From Anastrepha obliqua (Eukaryota; Arthropoda; Insecta; Diptera; Tephritidae): a stretch of DNA of 64,000 bases. Both the position numbers and the translations under genes were made by a program. How positions within the stretch are numbered: position 1 is the stretch's first letter; each line of letters opens with the position of its first letter. The stretch is from contig NC_072894.1 in the NCBI RefSeq assembly GCF_027943255.1, positions 79,275,601 to 79,339,600 on the forward strand, read 5' to 3'. Under the pieces are notes generated by a model, which worked only from the letters and a program-made list of their open reading frames with translations, made no database searches and had not been told where the DNA came from. This document shows, in pieces, positions 45,250-56,604 of this stretch.

Positions 45250-45833
45250 AATTCCGAGATTGTAAAAGACTTCGTGTATTTAGGAACCAGCATTAACACC
45301 GATAACAATGTCAGCCTTGAAATCCAACGTAGAATCTTTCTTGCCAACAAGTGCTACTTTGGACTGAGTAGGCAAATGAGCAGTAAAGTCCTCTCTCGAC
45401 GAACAAAACTAACACTCCACAAGACTCTCATCATGCCCGTCCTAACGTATGGCGCAGAAGCTTGGACGATGACAACATCCGATGAAGCGATGCTTGGAGT
45501 GTTCGAGAGAAAGATTCTGCGTAAGATTTTTGTACCTTTGCACGTTGGCAACGTCGAATATCGCAGGCGATGGAACGATGAGCTGTATGAGCTTTACGAC
45601 GACATAGACATAGCGCAGCGAATAAAGATCCACTTTGAAAGTATTCGATGCGGTACCAGCTGGTGGTAGCAGAGGAAGAGGAAGGCCTCCTTTGCGTTGG
45701 AAAGATCAGGTGGAGAAGGACTTGGCTTCACTTTGGCGCCGGTTAGCACGAGAAATAAACTACTGGCGCGCTTTGTTAAACTCGGCCAAAATCGCGTAAG
45801 CGGTTATCGCGCCAATTAACAAGAAGAAGAATA
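45250..45833 (+). pseudogene. RTE/CFDP2-like LINE, C-terminal part, second copy
   Basis: Plus-strand frame reads EIVKDFVYLGTSINTDNNVS through VLTYGAEAWTMTTSDEAMLG and YDDIDIAQRIKI, almost identical to the 42020-42645 copy. A deletion after about 45627 removes the RWLGHV block and shifts frame. The remainder to the (AAG)n tail (45821-45833) matches at the DNA level. 5'-truncated near 45250. Confidence 0.85.
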
Positions 45834-46318
45834 TTAAGAAAAAATAAATATATATATAAATATACAATAATTTAACGACAATGGTGTGAGCCGTCTGTCG
45901 ATTTATTTTTCGTACAAAACAATTATTCGGTTTACGGTTCTTAAAACCAGTTAAACTCTTTTATTAAGTAATCTCTGTATCTACAGGCATATTTAATGAA
46001 ACGCAAAAGTTTATCCCAATGATCATTTTCCCCTTTGAGAATCACATTCACTGTGAATCATTTAAGGTCAATTTTCCGAAAAAGACTTTTCTGTATTCTC
46101 TTAATATTGGGTAGCGCGCCAGAAAATGCGCTATGTTTTCAAGCTCGCCTAAATTACACATTGAGCAAGTTTTATTTTCTGTGTGAAATCTGTTGCTATT
46201 TAAAATTACCATGTCACTTCTAGCCGTCATTATCCACATGCTTGATTCTATATCATATTTTTTTAAATAAACTAGACCTTTTGACCAATCTAATTCCTTA
46301 TATATCCTACTAGTACAG

Positions 46319-46428
46319 GGTGAGTAATTGCGACTCGTAATTTTGTACACACTTTCATGTAAAAAAATTTAAAATATATATCTTTTGCAGTATGAATAAT
46401 CGCGGTTCATTTTTTCTGACACAGACTG
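46319..46428. mobile_element. orphan end of the 22904-type Tc1-like element
   Basis: ATGAATAATCGCGG, TTTTTCTGACACAGACTG and the upstream GAGTAATTGCGACTCGTAAT match, in inverse, the left 80 bp of the Tc1-like element at 22904. TA follows at 46429-46430. No transposase or second end is nearby. Confidence 0.75.
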
Positions 46429-46457
46429 TATATTCAAAGTGTTTTTGTTGAGATTGT

Positions 46458-46975
46458 TTATAGAGATTGATGTCCTCGTGAGAGTAAAGGCTGACATCAC
46501 TGCCATTCAACAGATGCGATGGACGGGGCAAGGTAAGAAAACCATAGGGCCTTGCGACGTCTACTACAGCTGCCATGTAAAGGAGCGCAAATTCGGTGTT
46601 GGATTTGTTGTGGCAGAAAGACTTCGTCGCCAAGTACTGTCGTGAACTCCGGTGGACGAGCGTCTCGCAATAATCCACATCAAAGCGCGATTTTTTAACA
46701 TCTCGCTAATTTGCGCCCACGCCCCTACGGAAGAGAAAGACGATGCGACTAAAGATTCCTTCTATGAGCGCTTGGAACGTTCCTATGAGCGCTGCCCCCG
46801 CCACGACATAAAAATCGTGCTTGGCGACTTCCACGCCAGGGTGGGCAAGGAGGGAATTTTTGGTCCCACAGTCGGAAAATTCAGCCTGCACAACGAAACA
46901 TCCGGTAACGGACAGAGGCTGATCGACTTCGGAGGGGCCTGAAACATGGTAGTCTGCAGCACCGGATTCCAGCAT
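46458..46975 (+). pseudogene. RTE/CFDP2-like LINE, endonuclease fragment
   Basis: Starts inside the apurinic-type endonuclease: VRVKADITAIQQMRWTGQGK (QQM for the usual catalytic QEM), DVYYSCHVKERKFGVGFVV, a TGA, then DERLAIIHIKARFFNISLIC, APTEEKDDATKDSFYERLER and IVLGDFHARVGKEGIFGPTV, where GDFH stands for the usual GDFN. It ends at about 46975. Truncated at both ends. Closely related to 59710-60200, with the TGA at the same position. Confidence 0.85.
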
Positions 46976-49410
46976 AAAAAGATATTATTATTATATATTT
47001 GCTTTGATGGCTCATTTCATTATCGGGCACAGCTATTATCTTTTGGTTTAATAAGAATATTTCTTGTCAAATAACCGAGTGCTTTTCTAAAATATTTTTC
47101 GTATTAATAAGAAAATACCTTCGTTTTCACCATCCAATTTAAATCACAATTTTTTTCAATTCTAAATATTACATTTCTGCGTTGTCTCAAACGTGATTGA
47201 TGGTGTTACGAAATCAACCAAACAATGAGACATAGTACATTCTTCTGCTCGAGATCATTACATCTGAATACGAGGTTTCGTAACCCAATGCAGACTCGGA
47301 AATCATGACATGAAATCACGGTGTATAGTTTTCAGAAGGTGTGGCCAACATCTGACTGTTAAGGCTCTGAGAGACTAGGCAAGAATCAACTGATATGCTG
47401 ACGTACCAGTGTATATGACAGCGGTTTGTTTACGCCAAACTGAAATTGTGTCGGTGAAATAAAAACACTTTGATTGAAAGCAGTCACTTTACTTCGTTGC
47501 CATCGAATTACTTCGTCGACGTCTGAAAATCGACGGATTGGAAGGGCGTAAAAATAAAATTCTGCTGCCGAATCCTCTATGTTTTGGCAACCGAAGTTAC
47601 CCTCACAATTATGCTTCGGTTGGCCAAATTGAGAGACACAGCCAAGCACTTCATAAAGGACTTAGATTTTTATAAGATTTCTCAGTAAGGACGAGTCGAA
47701 ATCAAATGAAACAAGCTATGGCTGAGGTATTAATGCAATTATTTCTTTATTTGAGGAGTCTATATGGCATGAAAAGAATTCAGACCGTTGCCAATATCAG
47801 ACCGTTAACCAGCTCTCAGAGACTTTGAAGGAATCAGCTCATTTGCCGACGTAACCGAGGAGGTAACTGCGTCTTATATACATTTATAACTATAACTGGC
47901 GCATTCACTCTTTATTTGGTGTTTGGCCGATCTTCTGCTTCTATTTATTTCGTGCCTCTAGATGTTGCTGACAGTGGCTTGTTTACAGAAAAACGAGGGG
48001 TTTGGGATAACAAAAAAAAACTCAGCTTCCTCACATGTTACTGGTTTGCCGTCTGAACAGCGACTGATTAAATAATGTGTGAAATGAGGAGGCAGAATTC
48101 TGCTGCAGGGTCTCTGTTGTCTTGTCTCGCGCAATACAAAAACCCCACATTTGAAAAACATATCAATAAGTCCCTCAGGGGTTAAGTTATGAAAAAGTTC
48201 GAACAAAGTATTACGGCCAATATTAGGATCCATTTTCGAGAGGGAGTCTTTTACGAAAGGGTCCATTACGAAAAAATTACTTAATTTATTAAAAAAAAAG
48301 GAAATGTAAATTTAATTAGTTTTGAACATGACCACAACCGTTTCAGCAAAACGAAAGTTTTGAATAAAAAAAGGACAATGTGAATAAATTTCAATTGTAA
48401 CTAGTAGAAATCTGTATATAAAAATAGTTCTAAGATATAGATATTTAAAATACATACACATAATTTTAGTCTAAATAAGTGGATTCGAAAATATTTACCT
48501 ATTATAAGTAGCTTAGTCTTAGTATATAAACCAAAAATAAAAACAAAATTTGAATATTTTGCACATAGTTTGCACCGTTCATTTATATGATTTACGAGTA
48601 TTTTGGTGAATGAAATATTTTTTTTAAACAGTAAATAAAACTTATTAAATTAAAGTGGGACAAACGTTTCATTAACACTTTGTTCGATATGACTGCACAT
48701 ATAAGATTAGTTACCTATTATAAGTAGACTGGATTTAAAAAATGTACGTAATGTTTCAAGTAAATAAAAATAAAGAAATGATTGTTTATTTTAACGAAAA
48801 AAATTTGAAGAAGTATTGCATATGTATTTGTATACTTGTACATTACGTAATTGGTTATTTAATCCTTTATTCTATAGCTTATATAATTCCTCAAATAATC
48901 CCTCACATAATTCCCTATATATCCTTTTATATATTTGCATAGACTATTCCTTATTTAATCTCTCAGGCTATTCCTCATATTATATATCACTTAGCTACGT
49001 ATTAGATGTTTGAGTGAAAGGGATATACTATACATAAATACTAAGAGATCATATGACAAAGTGAGACAAAAGCTCTCACGTGTGTACATGAACTTATCCC
49101 TTAGGTTTCTCCATTTAGCCAGTCTATTATAATGGAAAGTTTTAAAATTTGTAAGCGATACTTTCCATAGTGATATGGCACATATAAAGCATTATATAAG
49201 CCATACAGTTCTAGCTTAGTCTGCATCAATTAATACTCGCATGTTAATACATTTTTACTCGTATTAAAGAAGTTGTGCTCCAAAGTGAATTCCAGAATTC
49301 TGGGAATACTCTAAAAATGCCCCGAAAACCCGGAATCAAAATATTTCACTATTATCGGGATCTCTTCTACAGACCTTCATTACCCACTCGTCATTTTCTT
49401 AATAGTCTAA
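46976..49410. other. unassigned, with old repeats
   Basis: The segment 47345-47440 partly repeats at 47800-47875 plus 47962-47990 (shared GACCGTTAA/GACTGTTAA, AGAGACT and TTGTTTAC blocks). A SINE tail lies inside the second copy. The minus frame 47958-48266 (102 codons) belongs to no family I know. 48400-49000 is very AT-rich with recurring TTCCTCATAT-like and CCTATTATAAGTAG blocks. Confidence 0.35.
47880..47960 (-). repeat. SINE tail remnant
   Basis: On the minus strand, GAAGATCGGCCAAACACCAA and GCGCCAGTTATAG match the GGAGCTCGGCCAAACACC...CGCCAATTAT tail of the SINE. Confidence 0.55.
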
Positions 49411-49414
49411 GATC

Positions 49415-49947
49415 CGGCTGCAGATTTGGTGTAGTCATCGAGTACATGCTGAAATCCACATTTTTACCCACATTTATGATTAGGAGAATAAAAATTCACC
49501 AAGTTGCCAGTAGAAATTTGGCCGCAAGTATTTTTAATTAATTTATTGTTAATTGATTTTGCGGGAAAAATTTCACTAACCAAGTTTTGAGATAAAATAT
49601 CGTTCGGTTTACTGCAATAGGTGTAAAGACTTAAAAAACCCGTAGTTGCCATTGCGCGCTTGGCCGCACCTCTCCGCAGCCAGGTATAAACAGGTATGAT
49701 TTCGATATATTTATACATCCATAACGTATATTGATCTGTTATAGATCAAAATATAGCTAATTTTTTTCTCATTATTATGATATATGGCAACCTAATTAAA
49801 TCTGGCCGCAAGTTAGGGTTGCCAGCAGTTAAATATGGGAAAAATTGAAGGTTGAGTGAGAGGAAGCTAGCGCGTAACATCACTAGTCTAACAAGGATAG
49901 CGACATTTTAAGTCTATTGCGCATTCGTCAGATGTTGGTGTTCTCAA
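49415..49947 (+). repeat. left terminal inverted repeat
   Basis: Inverse match to 51811-52349. It contains GGCCGCAAG twice and GTTGCCAG/GGTTGCCA blocks, possible internal binding repeats. An 84-codon open frame on the minus strand (49718-49464) is mirrored in the right arm with three differences; it is likely a by-product of arm identity. Confidence 0.9.
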
Positions 49948-50108
49948 CTAAGCAGCCTGCGACATTTTTATCCTAACCTACAAACCACGTTGTTTTGGAG
50001 TTCGTAATATATAACGTCTGATATATTTCCTGTTTATTCCCTTTGTGTGTCTAAAACTATCAAATAAATTAATCTGTACCTCCTGCATTATTTCATTGCT
50101 CAGGCAAC

Positions 50109-51470
50109 ATGATGAAGACGGACAAGTCAACTTTAGGTAAACAAGTGACGGCAAAGATTGCACCAGGTAATCCCGGACAAGTCGACGTAGAAATCATCGA
50201 TGGTTTCTATTATTTATATCAAATTGGTGCTACTTTGCCACAAACATTTGGAAAAGTAGCAGAATTAATATTGATCAAACTTTGCTCTAGAAATGCTGCG
50301 GAAGTACATATTATATTTGATAGATATTTGACGCCTTCTATTAAAGATTGCGAGCGACAGAATCGAGAAGGAGTTGATATTCCATACACAATTAATGGCC
50401 CTTTGCAAACAAGACCCAATGATTTTTTAAAAAGCCTGAAGAATTTCCGTTTCAAAGAAGCATTGGTAAAATTCTTAGCAAATCATTGGATCGATGATAC
50501 TTTTGCAACAGTATTAGGAAATAAAAAAATTTTTATTACTGTTGGCGAGCAATGTTTCTCATATTGTTCTGCTGCAAATCGCGTAATGCAAACGGAATTA
50601 GCATGTCAACACGAAGAAGCTGATACAAGAATTGTTTTCCACATGAGCAAATTACCTGAAAATTCAAAAATTTTGGTGAAAGCAGAAGACACTGACGTTT
50701 TAATAATTCTATTAGATAATATGCATAAATTTTCAAATTTGCAAATTTGGCTGGCAAATAGCACATCAAAAAAAAGTAATAATAAGGACGAAGTTTACAT
50801 AAATTGTACGGACTTATCAATAAAATTAGGCGCTACTTTATGTCTTGCTCTTCCTGCTTTTCACGCGTATACGGGTTGCGACTATACGGCTGCATTCTTT
50901 AACAAAGGGAAAATTCGGCCCTTTAAAATATTTATGAAGCAACCACATATTCAAGAAGTTTTCGCGTCTTTGACGAATCCTAATGACATCTTTGAAGAAG
51001 CAAAAATTGATACAGTTCAAGAGTTTACGTGCCTTATGTATGGACTTCCAAAGTGCCAAAGTGTGAATGCCGCAAGATTTTTATTATTTAACAAAATGTA
51101 CGCTTCAAAACAAAACAATGAAAAATTTATGAAAAGAATTAAAGGTTTCGACTCAACTCATATTCCACCATGCTGGAAATCCTTGAAACAAAAATTATTG
51201 CGGACGATCTTTGTTAATTCGATGTGGCTAAATGCTACTGAGCCAAATTGTATCAAGTTCAGCGCGGAAAATAATGGTTGGCTGGTATCAAATGGTTTCT
51301 TAAAACCTACATGGTTCTTGGGAGACTCAACTCCAACGCAAGTGGAGAGTGTGCTGTGTGATTCTGCAAACAAATCCTCCAATAATGACGGCAATTCTGA
51401 TATTTGCAGCGATGAAAGTGATAGCAGCGATGATAGTATAAATGAAAGCTCCGATGATTCAGATTTTTAA
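50109..51470 (+). CDS. FEN1/XPG-like nuclease (PIN-like fold), transposon-encoded
   Basis: 453 codons, intact. The residues line up with the seven acidic metal ligands of flap endonucleases: D31 in EIIDGFYYL, D71 in HIIFDRYL, acids in QHEEADTRI (169-172), D194/D196 in KAEDTDVLIILL and D258 in TGCDYTAAF. The sequence after the last, FFNKGKIRPFKIF, resembles the helix-hairpin-helix region. The tail from about 418 is Ser/Asp-rich. FEN1-family enzymes cut branched DNA 5' flaps in the nucleus; here the substrate is unknown. Start: the ATG is followed by a second ATG and preceded by TTCATTGCTCAG, an acceptor-like sequence, so an upstream exon in the arm is possible. I infer nuclease activity from motifs only. 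Confidence 0.85.
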   Translation: MMKTDKSTLGKQVTAKIAPGNPGQVDVEIIDGFYYLYQIGATLPQTFGKVAELILIKLCSRNAAEVHIIFDRYLTPSIKDCERQNREGVDIPYTINGPLQTRPNDFLKSLKNFRFKEALVKFLANHWIDDTFATVLGNKKIFITVGEQCFSYCSAANRVMQTELACQHEEADTRIVFHMSKLPENSKILVKAEDTDVLIILLDNMHKFSNLQIWLANSTSKKSNNKDEVYINCTDLSIKLGATLCLALPAFHAYTGCDYTAAFFNKGKIRPFKIFMKQPHIQEVFASLTNPNDIFEEAKIDTVQEFTCLMYGLPKCQSVNAARFLLFNKMYASKQNNEKFMKRIKGFDSTHIPPCWKSLKQKLLRTIFVNSMWLNATEPNCIKFSAENNGWLVSNGFLKPTWFLGDSTPTQVESVLCDSANKSSNNDGNSDICSDESDSSDDSINESSDDSDF

Positions 51471-51559
51471 AAATAAGTCACGGAATTACAAGATATATTT
51501 TTTTAATTTTCCATATACTAGAATGTTTAATCTATATGTACCAAATAATTGATTTCTTG

Positions 51560-51565
51560 AATAAA
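51560..51565 (+). promoter_or_regulatory. polyadenylation signal AATAAA
   Basis: AATAAA about 90 bp after the nuclease stop codon, inside the element and before the right arm. Confidence 0.55.
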
Positions 51566-51810
51566 ATCAAAAATTATTTCATACAGTACTTGCACAATAG
51601 AATTTTTAACTTCCCGTTAAAAAAAATTAAAAATGTGGATGTGTGGATGTGTGTGTGGGTCAACCTCTTTTCTAATTTTTTTTTTACATAGTAACCTTGG
51701 CTTTTGATCAATATTAATTTTTTGTTGTATTTATAAAATTTGTAGTTTTGAAAGAATGATTATTCTTTTGGAGTACTTATTTCTTTGGTCGATCTTGCTA
51801 TTGTTTGAAC

Positions 51811-52349
51811 TGGTGATTGAGAACACCAGCATCTGACGAATGCGCAATAGACTTAAAATGTCGCTATCCTTGTTAGACTAGTGATGTTACGCGCTAGCTT
51901 CCTCTCACTCAACCTTCAATTTTTCCCATCTTTAACTGCTGGCAACCCTAACTTGCGGCCAGATTTAATTAGGTTGCCATATATCATAATAATGAGAAAA
52001 AAATTAGCTATATTTTGATCTATAACAGATCAATATACGTTATGGATGTATAAATATATCGAAATCATACCTGTTTATACCTGGCTGCGGAGAGGTGCGG
52101 CCAAGCGCGCAATGGCAACTACGGTTTTTTTAAGTCTTTACACCTATTGCAGTAAACCGAACGATACTTTATCTCAAAACTTGGTTAGTGAAATTTTTCC
52201 CGCAAAATCAATTAACAATAAATTAATTAAAAATACTTGCGGCCAAATTTCTACTGGCAACTTGATGAATTTTTATTCTCCTAATCATAAATGTGGGTAA
52301 AAATGTGGATTTCAGCATGTACTCGATGACTACACCAAATCTGCAGCCG
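51811..52349 (-). repeat. right terminal inverted repeat
   Basis: Inverse of 49415-49947 with only scattered substitutions; its mirrored 84-codon frame (52046-52300) differs at three residues. Confidence 0.9.
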
Positions 52350-52453
52350 GATCCCGTACTATAAGTTCAACTTCTTACTGGATCAGAAGAGGCTTATGCA
52401 GGGGATTTAATTGTTGGTAACATCGTCGTATTATCAGTAAATGTACTTTTGTA

Positions 52454-53294
52454 AAGGGTGGTTAAATTTCAAGGGTCGATGCTGAATGTCAACCACACCT
52501 AAACGTCAAGTTTTTTTCTGCATTTCATTTGACATTTTTCAATTTGAACCATGGAAAGATACACCATCGAGCAACGCGTTAAAGTTATTCAGGCTTATTA
52601 TGAAAACGGGCGTTCAAATCAAAATGCACATCTAGCAGTCCATGAAGAAAATCATCTTCAGTGATGAAGCACATTTTCACCTGAGTGGATTCGTCAATAA
52701 GCAGAATTGCCGCATTTGGGCGAATGATAATCCAAGAGTGATTGCCGAAAAACTAATGCACCCACAAAGAGTGACAGTTTGGTGCGGTGTATGGGCCGGC
52801 GGCCTCATTGGGCCGTATTTTTTCCAAAATGAGGCCGATCACGTGAGATGATAACGAACTTTTTATGGCCCGAACTGGAAGATATGGATGTGGACGATAT
52901 GTGGTTTCAACAGGACGGTGCCACTTGTAACACAGCTAACGAAACAATGGCTCTTTCGTGCGAAAAATTTGATGGCCAAATAATCTCACGTCGCGGCGAT
53001 GTCAATTGGCCGCCAAGATCATGTGATTTGACACCGTTGGATTTCTTTCTTTTAGGTTATTTGAAAGAAAAGGTGTAAGTGATTCGGCACATTAACGATG
53101 AGATAATTCGGCACATTAACGGCATAGAACCTCAATTATGCCTCAGCGTCATCGAAAATTTGGACCATCAGTTGGAGGTGTGCCGCCAAGGCCATTTGGC
53201 CATAAAGGCATAATAAAGAGAAATAACAAAAATTTCCTAAAAAAAATTTTTTTTATTCAAAATCAACACCGGCCCTTGAAACTTAACCACCCTT
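52454..53294 (+). mobile_element. DD41D-type mariner-like element, internally deleted
   Basis: Termini AAGGGTGGTTAAATTTCAAG and inverted AAGGGTGGTTAAGTTTCAAG, with TA at both sides. The transposase starts MERYTIEQRVKVIQAYYENG at 52551. Within 30 codons it is joined out of frame, by deletion, to KKIIFSDEAHFHLSGFVNKQ (first aspartate). MWFQQDGATC (second) and PPRSCDLTPLDFFLLGYLK (third, 41 residues later) follow in further frames, then a C-terminus near 53220. The spacing is that of the rosa-like DD41D group. Same family as 207-1411. Confidence 0.9.
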
Positions 53295-53296
53295 TA

Positions 53297-55929
53297 CATA
53301 TATATGTTGATACATGGAAAAACGAAGCTGTACATTTTCGTCTATATCAGTTTGACATGGTTTTGAACCTCTTAATTTCTAAATACGGCTAAAACGGCTA
53401 TTAAGTATGAAAATCCCATTAATAATTTCCAGATCTTTGTCATTTTAAAAAGCTTATCCAAAGTGTACCTATCTTTAAAAATTCAAACCCATCTTAAGTA
53501 AAACATACCTTTACCACGTCCGCAAATCAATACTTACATATGGGTGTATGTATGTGTTTTAGCTCCATATGGGAACATATACGCATTTATATATGCACCA
53601 AAGGGCTCTTCGTAGCTGCTAACTACACCGCACATACATAAGTTTTTGTACACATACATATGCATGTGTTTCGTTTCGAAAATAGAAACGAAAATCCCTC
53701 GAGATTTACATCCTACATGTGCACATATGTATGTAGTTACATGACTCGTACACCACACATGCATAAGTGCGTAACTTTGTCTCGCAAACATATGTTGACA
53801 ACGAAATTTAAAGCCACCCGTACACATTGGCTGAGAGTGGGAGAAACATTTATGCTTAAAAAATCCTTACCATATGGCACGGGCACAACGCATGTGACGC
53901 GCAGGCGAAAAACTTAGGCAGCAGACGCTTATTCACCAAATTTAATGTTTAACAAATATTTGTAGGAAAACCAGAACAAAAAAATATTTTATTTATATTT
54001 GACAATCGTAAAATAGCTTTGTGAGTAGTCGTGATTTTTAAGCTAATATTTAATCTATCCGCTTGTTTTGATTCTTCACAACACCGCCGTGGAGAGAATA
54101 GAGAATAACTGAGAAAGCGAAAAAGGCTATTAAAATTCGGAATGGTATTGGAAATGACGATGTCTGGCCGGTGTGACCACCGATTATGGGTTAGCTAATA
54201 ACGAAGCAGTATTACGAATTCGCCTACTCTCTTTATGGTGTACTCTTGAGTTTTGGTTTCTCGTATTTGGTGAGTTTCTTCCCGACGTTGACTGTAAGAG
54301 AAAATATTTAGCATGTGCTGAAATATGATTGCTCGTCAGCCTGATAGTATGCAACAAAAATATTGAGATAATCGAAGAGCATAAGCGAGTTGCCAATACT
54401 CTTTGCGTCGACTAATTTCTTTTATGGAGAATTAAACAAAAAGCGAAAAAGTTGAAAAAGACTAAAACATTTTTATGTCCGCGCGCACTTATGCTTACAA
54501 GTATGTAAGTAAGTAGCATAAAGGAATCGAGACAAAATATATATGTGTATTTATATACCAAAACGCTCAGAATGATCACAGATGTTGATTAAGCCAAGGC
54601 TAATACGTACGATAATTCGACCAACAATTTATGTATTTCGATTAAATTTCTTACAATTATTACGTTTTATCCATCCATCGGTCTATAACCACGCTTACCT
54701 TAAAATTTCTTCCATTTGGTGCAAGGAAGGAGATGCGACGCAAGTAAAATTTTGAAAAACGAACGGGGCCCTCGCCCACTTTGAGGTAAATGCGTACATA
54801 TCGATCACGACTTAAAAGAACTAACCCAAACTTGCTTCACATGTTGCTCCACACCTCACTAAGACCCAATATCACATTACTCGGAACGACAAAAACCATG
54901 CCCTCTTGTTTATATATGAAGTCTAAATTATGACCCGCCCAACAGACGTTAAAAGTATAACTCTCAATACCTAAAAGCCCAAATTAAGTTTTACTAAAAT
55001 GTACGCAGGCATATAAAATTCGGTCCGGTTTAATTAATGCAACTTTTAGGACCAAATATTATACGTGTACTCTGTGCCATTTTGATCAACCAACTTTGGT
55101 AGTTTCAGGTCAAATCTTTCCTCGGTCAGTTAGAAATGCGGGTCTTTGGGTGAAATGTTAGAAATATATAAAAACATTCTAGCCCATTTAACGATTTTCA
55201 GAACTTGATGGCATTAAACAAAGCTACCTGTATTTCTGATTTATGATTGGTACTGAATTGTGCTCGACAAGTCTATTACAATCCACATGGGAACGGTGGC
55301 AAACTCTTTTGGGCATAATTTGAAACAAATTCTAGACAGCCCAAAAACCTTTGGGTCATAATTGTGCATATACAAAATTCTGTAATAACAAAACAATGCC
55401 CAATAAATATTGTGTGGAAATTTTCAGAAATTTTTTATAGTTTGGATTAAAATCATCAAAATTGTATGCAGTAAAAAATTGTTAAAGATCAACGCATTTT
55501 TGAAGCGACTTCGAACTTAACTACATACCCAGAAGTTTTCTAAAACCTCTTTTTAAAAAATCGAAATTTTTTAAAATTTGATTTATAAGTGTTTCGTTAT
55601 ACAACGAACAATATTTTTATAAAATATTAACAAAAAAAATTTACCATGGAAAATATTGCGTGTGGAGTGACTTAATAATGCGAGCGAAAGTGTATCTCTT
55701 AAAATAAAGTATTAAAGAAATATGAATTAAATCTTTAGCGGAATAAGTCGTTATTTGAACAATATTGCCACAATACAAACTTCTATATTAAAGCTTCTGA
55801 GAAGCATACGGATAGGTCGAAATACGCACTCTTGAAAGGACATGCACCTCAACTCTGGTGTCACAATCCCCTTTTTGGCCAATTTTAACCGATTTTAAGC
55901 TTCATCACTTTGGCTTAAAAATAAAGTTC
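53297..55929. other. unassigned
   Basis: 2.6 kb with ACATATGTATG-type simple sequence at 53530-53780 and otherwise no recognisable gene. Frames at 53534-53917 and 54184-54396 are compositional. Confidence 0.3.
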
Positions 55930-56600
55930 AGATTTTCACTATATATTTAAGTATGAAAGTAAAGTATATAAAAGTATTTAAAATTTTAACTTTTATTCTT
56001 GACCGAAAAATAGATACTAAATATTACCTTTTTTTTGAAAAAAAAAAAATTAAAGCAAGTTTAAGTTTTAACTTTTATATTTAACTCCAAACAAAGTGCA
56101 ATTTTAACTTTTATTTTTGGTTGCGAAAGTAAATTTTTAACTCTTATTTTTTACTTAAAATAAATACCTAAATTTAACTTTTTTTGGAAAAAAAACTCCG
56201 GTTTCAACTTTTATACACAAGTGAAAAAATAAAATTAAAATTTTAAATCATTTAAATATATAATAAATTCAAACATTTTTTATCTTAATTTTGACGGAAA
56301 AATAACTAACAAATTTCAACCATTTTTTGACCTAAACATAAAAATTCAGATTTTAACTTTCATATTTTTTTTATAAAATAAAAGTAAAAATTCTCTTGAC
56401 CAAAAAAAAAATTAAAGTCTGAGACTTCAACTTATACATTTGACTAAGGAAATAAATATAAAATTTTGTTGCCCAAAAATTTTAAAAAGTTAGTTAACAT
56501 ACATGACTGAAAAAATAACAATAAAGTTTTAACTACGATTTTAGCTTTTATATTGTATTTAAATGAAAAAAAAAATATTAAATTTTAACTTGGCAAATAT
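55930..56600. repeat. degenerate A/T-rich tandem repeat
   Basis: A block close to TTTTAACTTTTATTTTTGAC followed by an A-rich piece recurs, with drift, near 55985, 56064, 56100, 56135, 56174, 56202, 56350 and 56535. Spacing is irregular, mostly 30-60 bp. It looks like an old minisatellite. Confidence 0.6.
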
Positions 56601-56604
56601 TTTA

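Larger units (their letters stand above)
49411..52353 (+). mobile_element. long-TIR transposon carrying a FEN1/XPG-like nuclease gene
   Basis: A 2.9-kb unit with inverted arms of about 535 bp (49415-49947 and 51811-52349) starting CGGCTGCAGATTTGGTGTAG. GATC stands directly outside each arm; as GATC is its own complement it is either a 4-bp target duplication or part of the repeat. The arms differ at only a few positions, so insertion was recent. The only sizeable gene is the plus-strand nuclease (50109-51470). I see no DDE/D transposase, Rep or integrase in the interior, so this may be a non-autonomous element, or the nuclease may belong to an unusual mobilisation system. XPG-type nucleases have, as I recall, been reported in Academ elements; that link is unverified. 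Confidence 0.85.

Noticed and set aside
47958..48266. 102-codon minus-strand gene
   Set aside because: Looks protein-like in parts but I recognise no family; it spans into a repeat block and has no promoter or splice context.
48742..49013. Hydrophobic small proteins
   Set aside because: Repetitive I/Y-rich translation of AT-rich DNA.
49464..49718. 84-codon minus-strand gene in the left arm, mirrored at 52046-52300
   Set aside because: Its conservation is explained by arm identity; no motif and no independent support.
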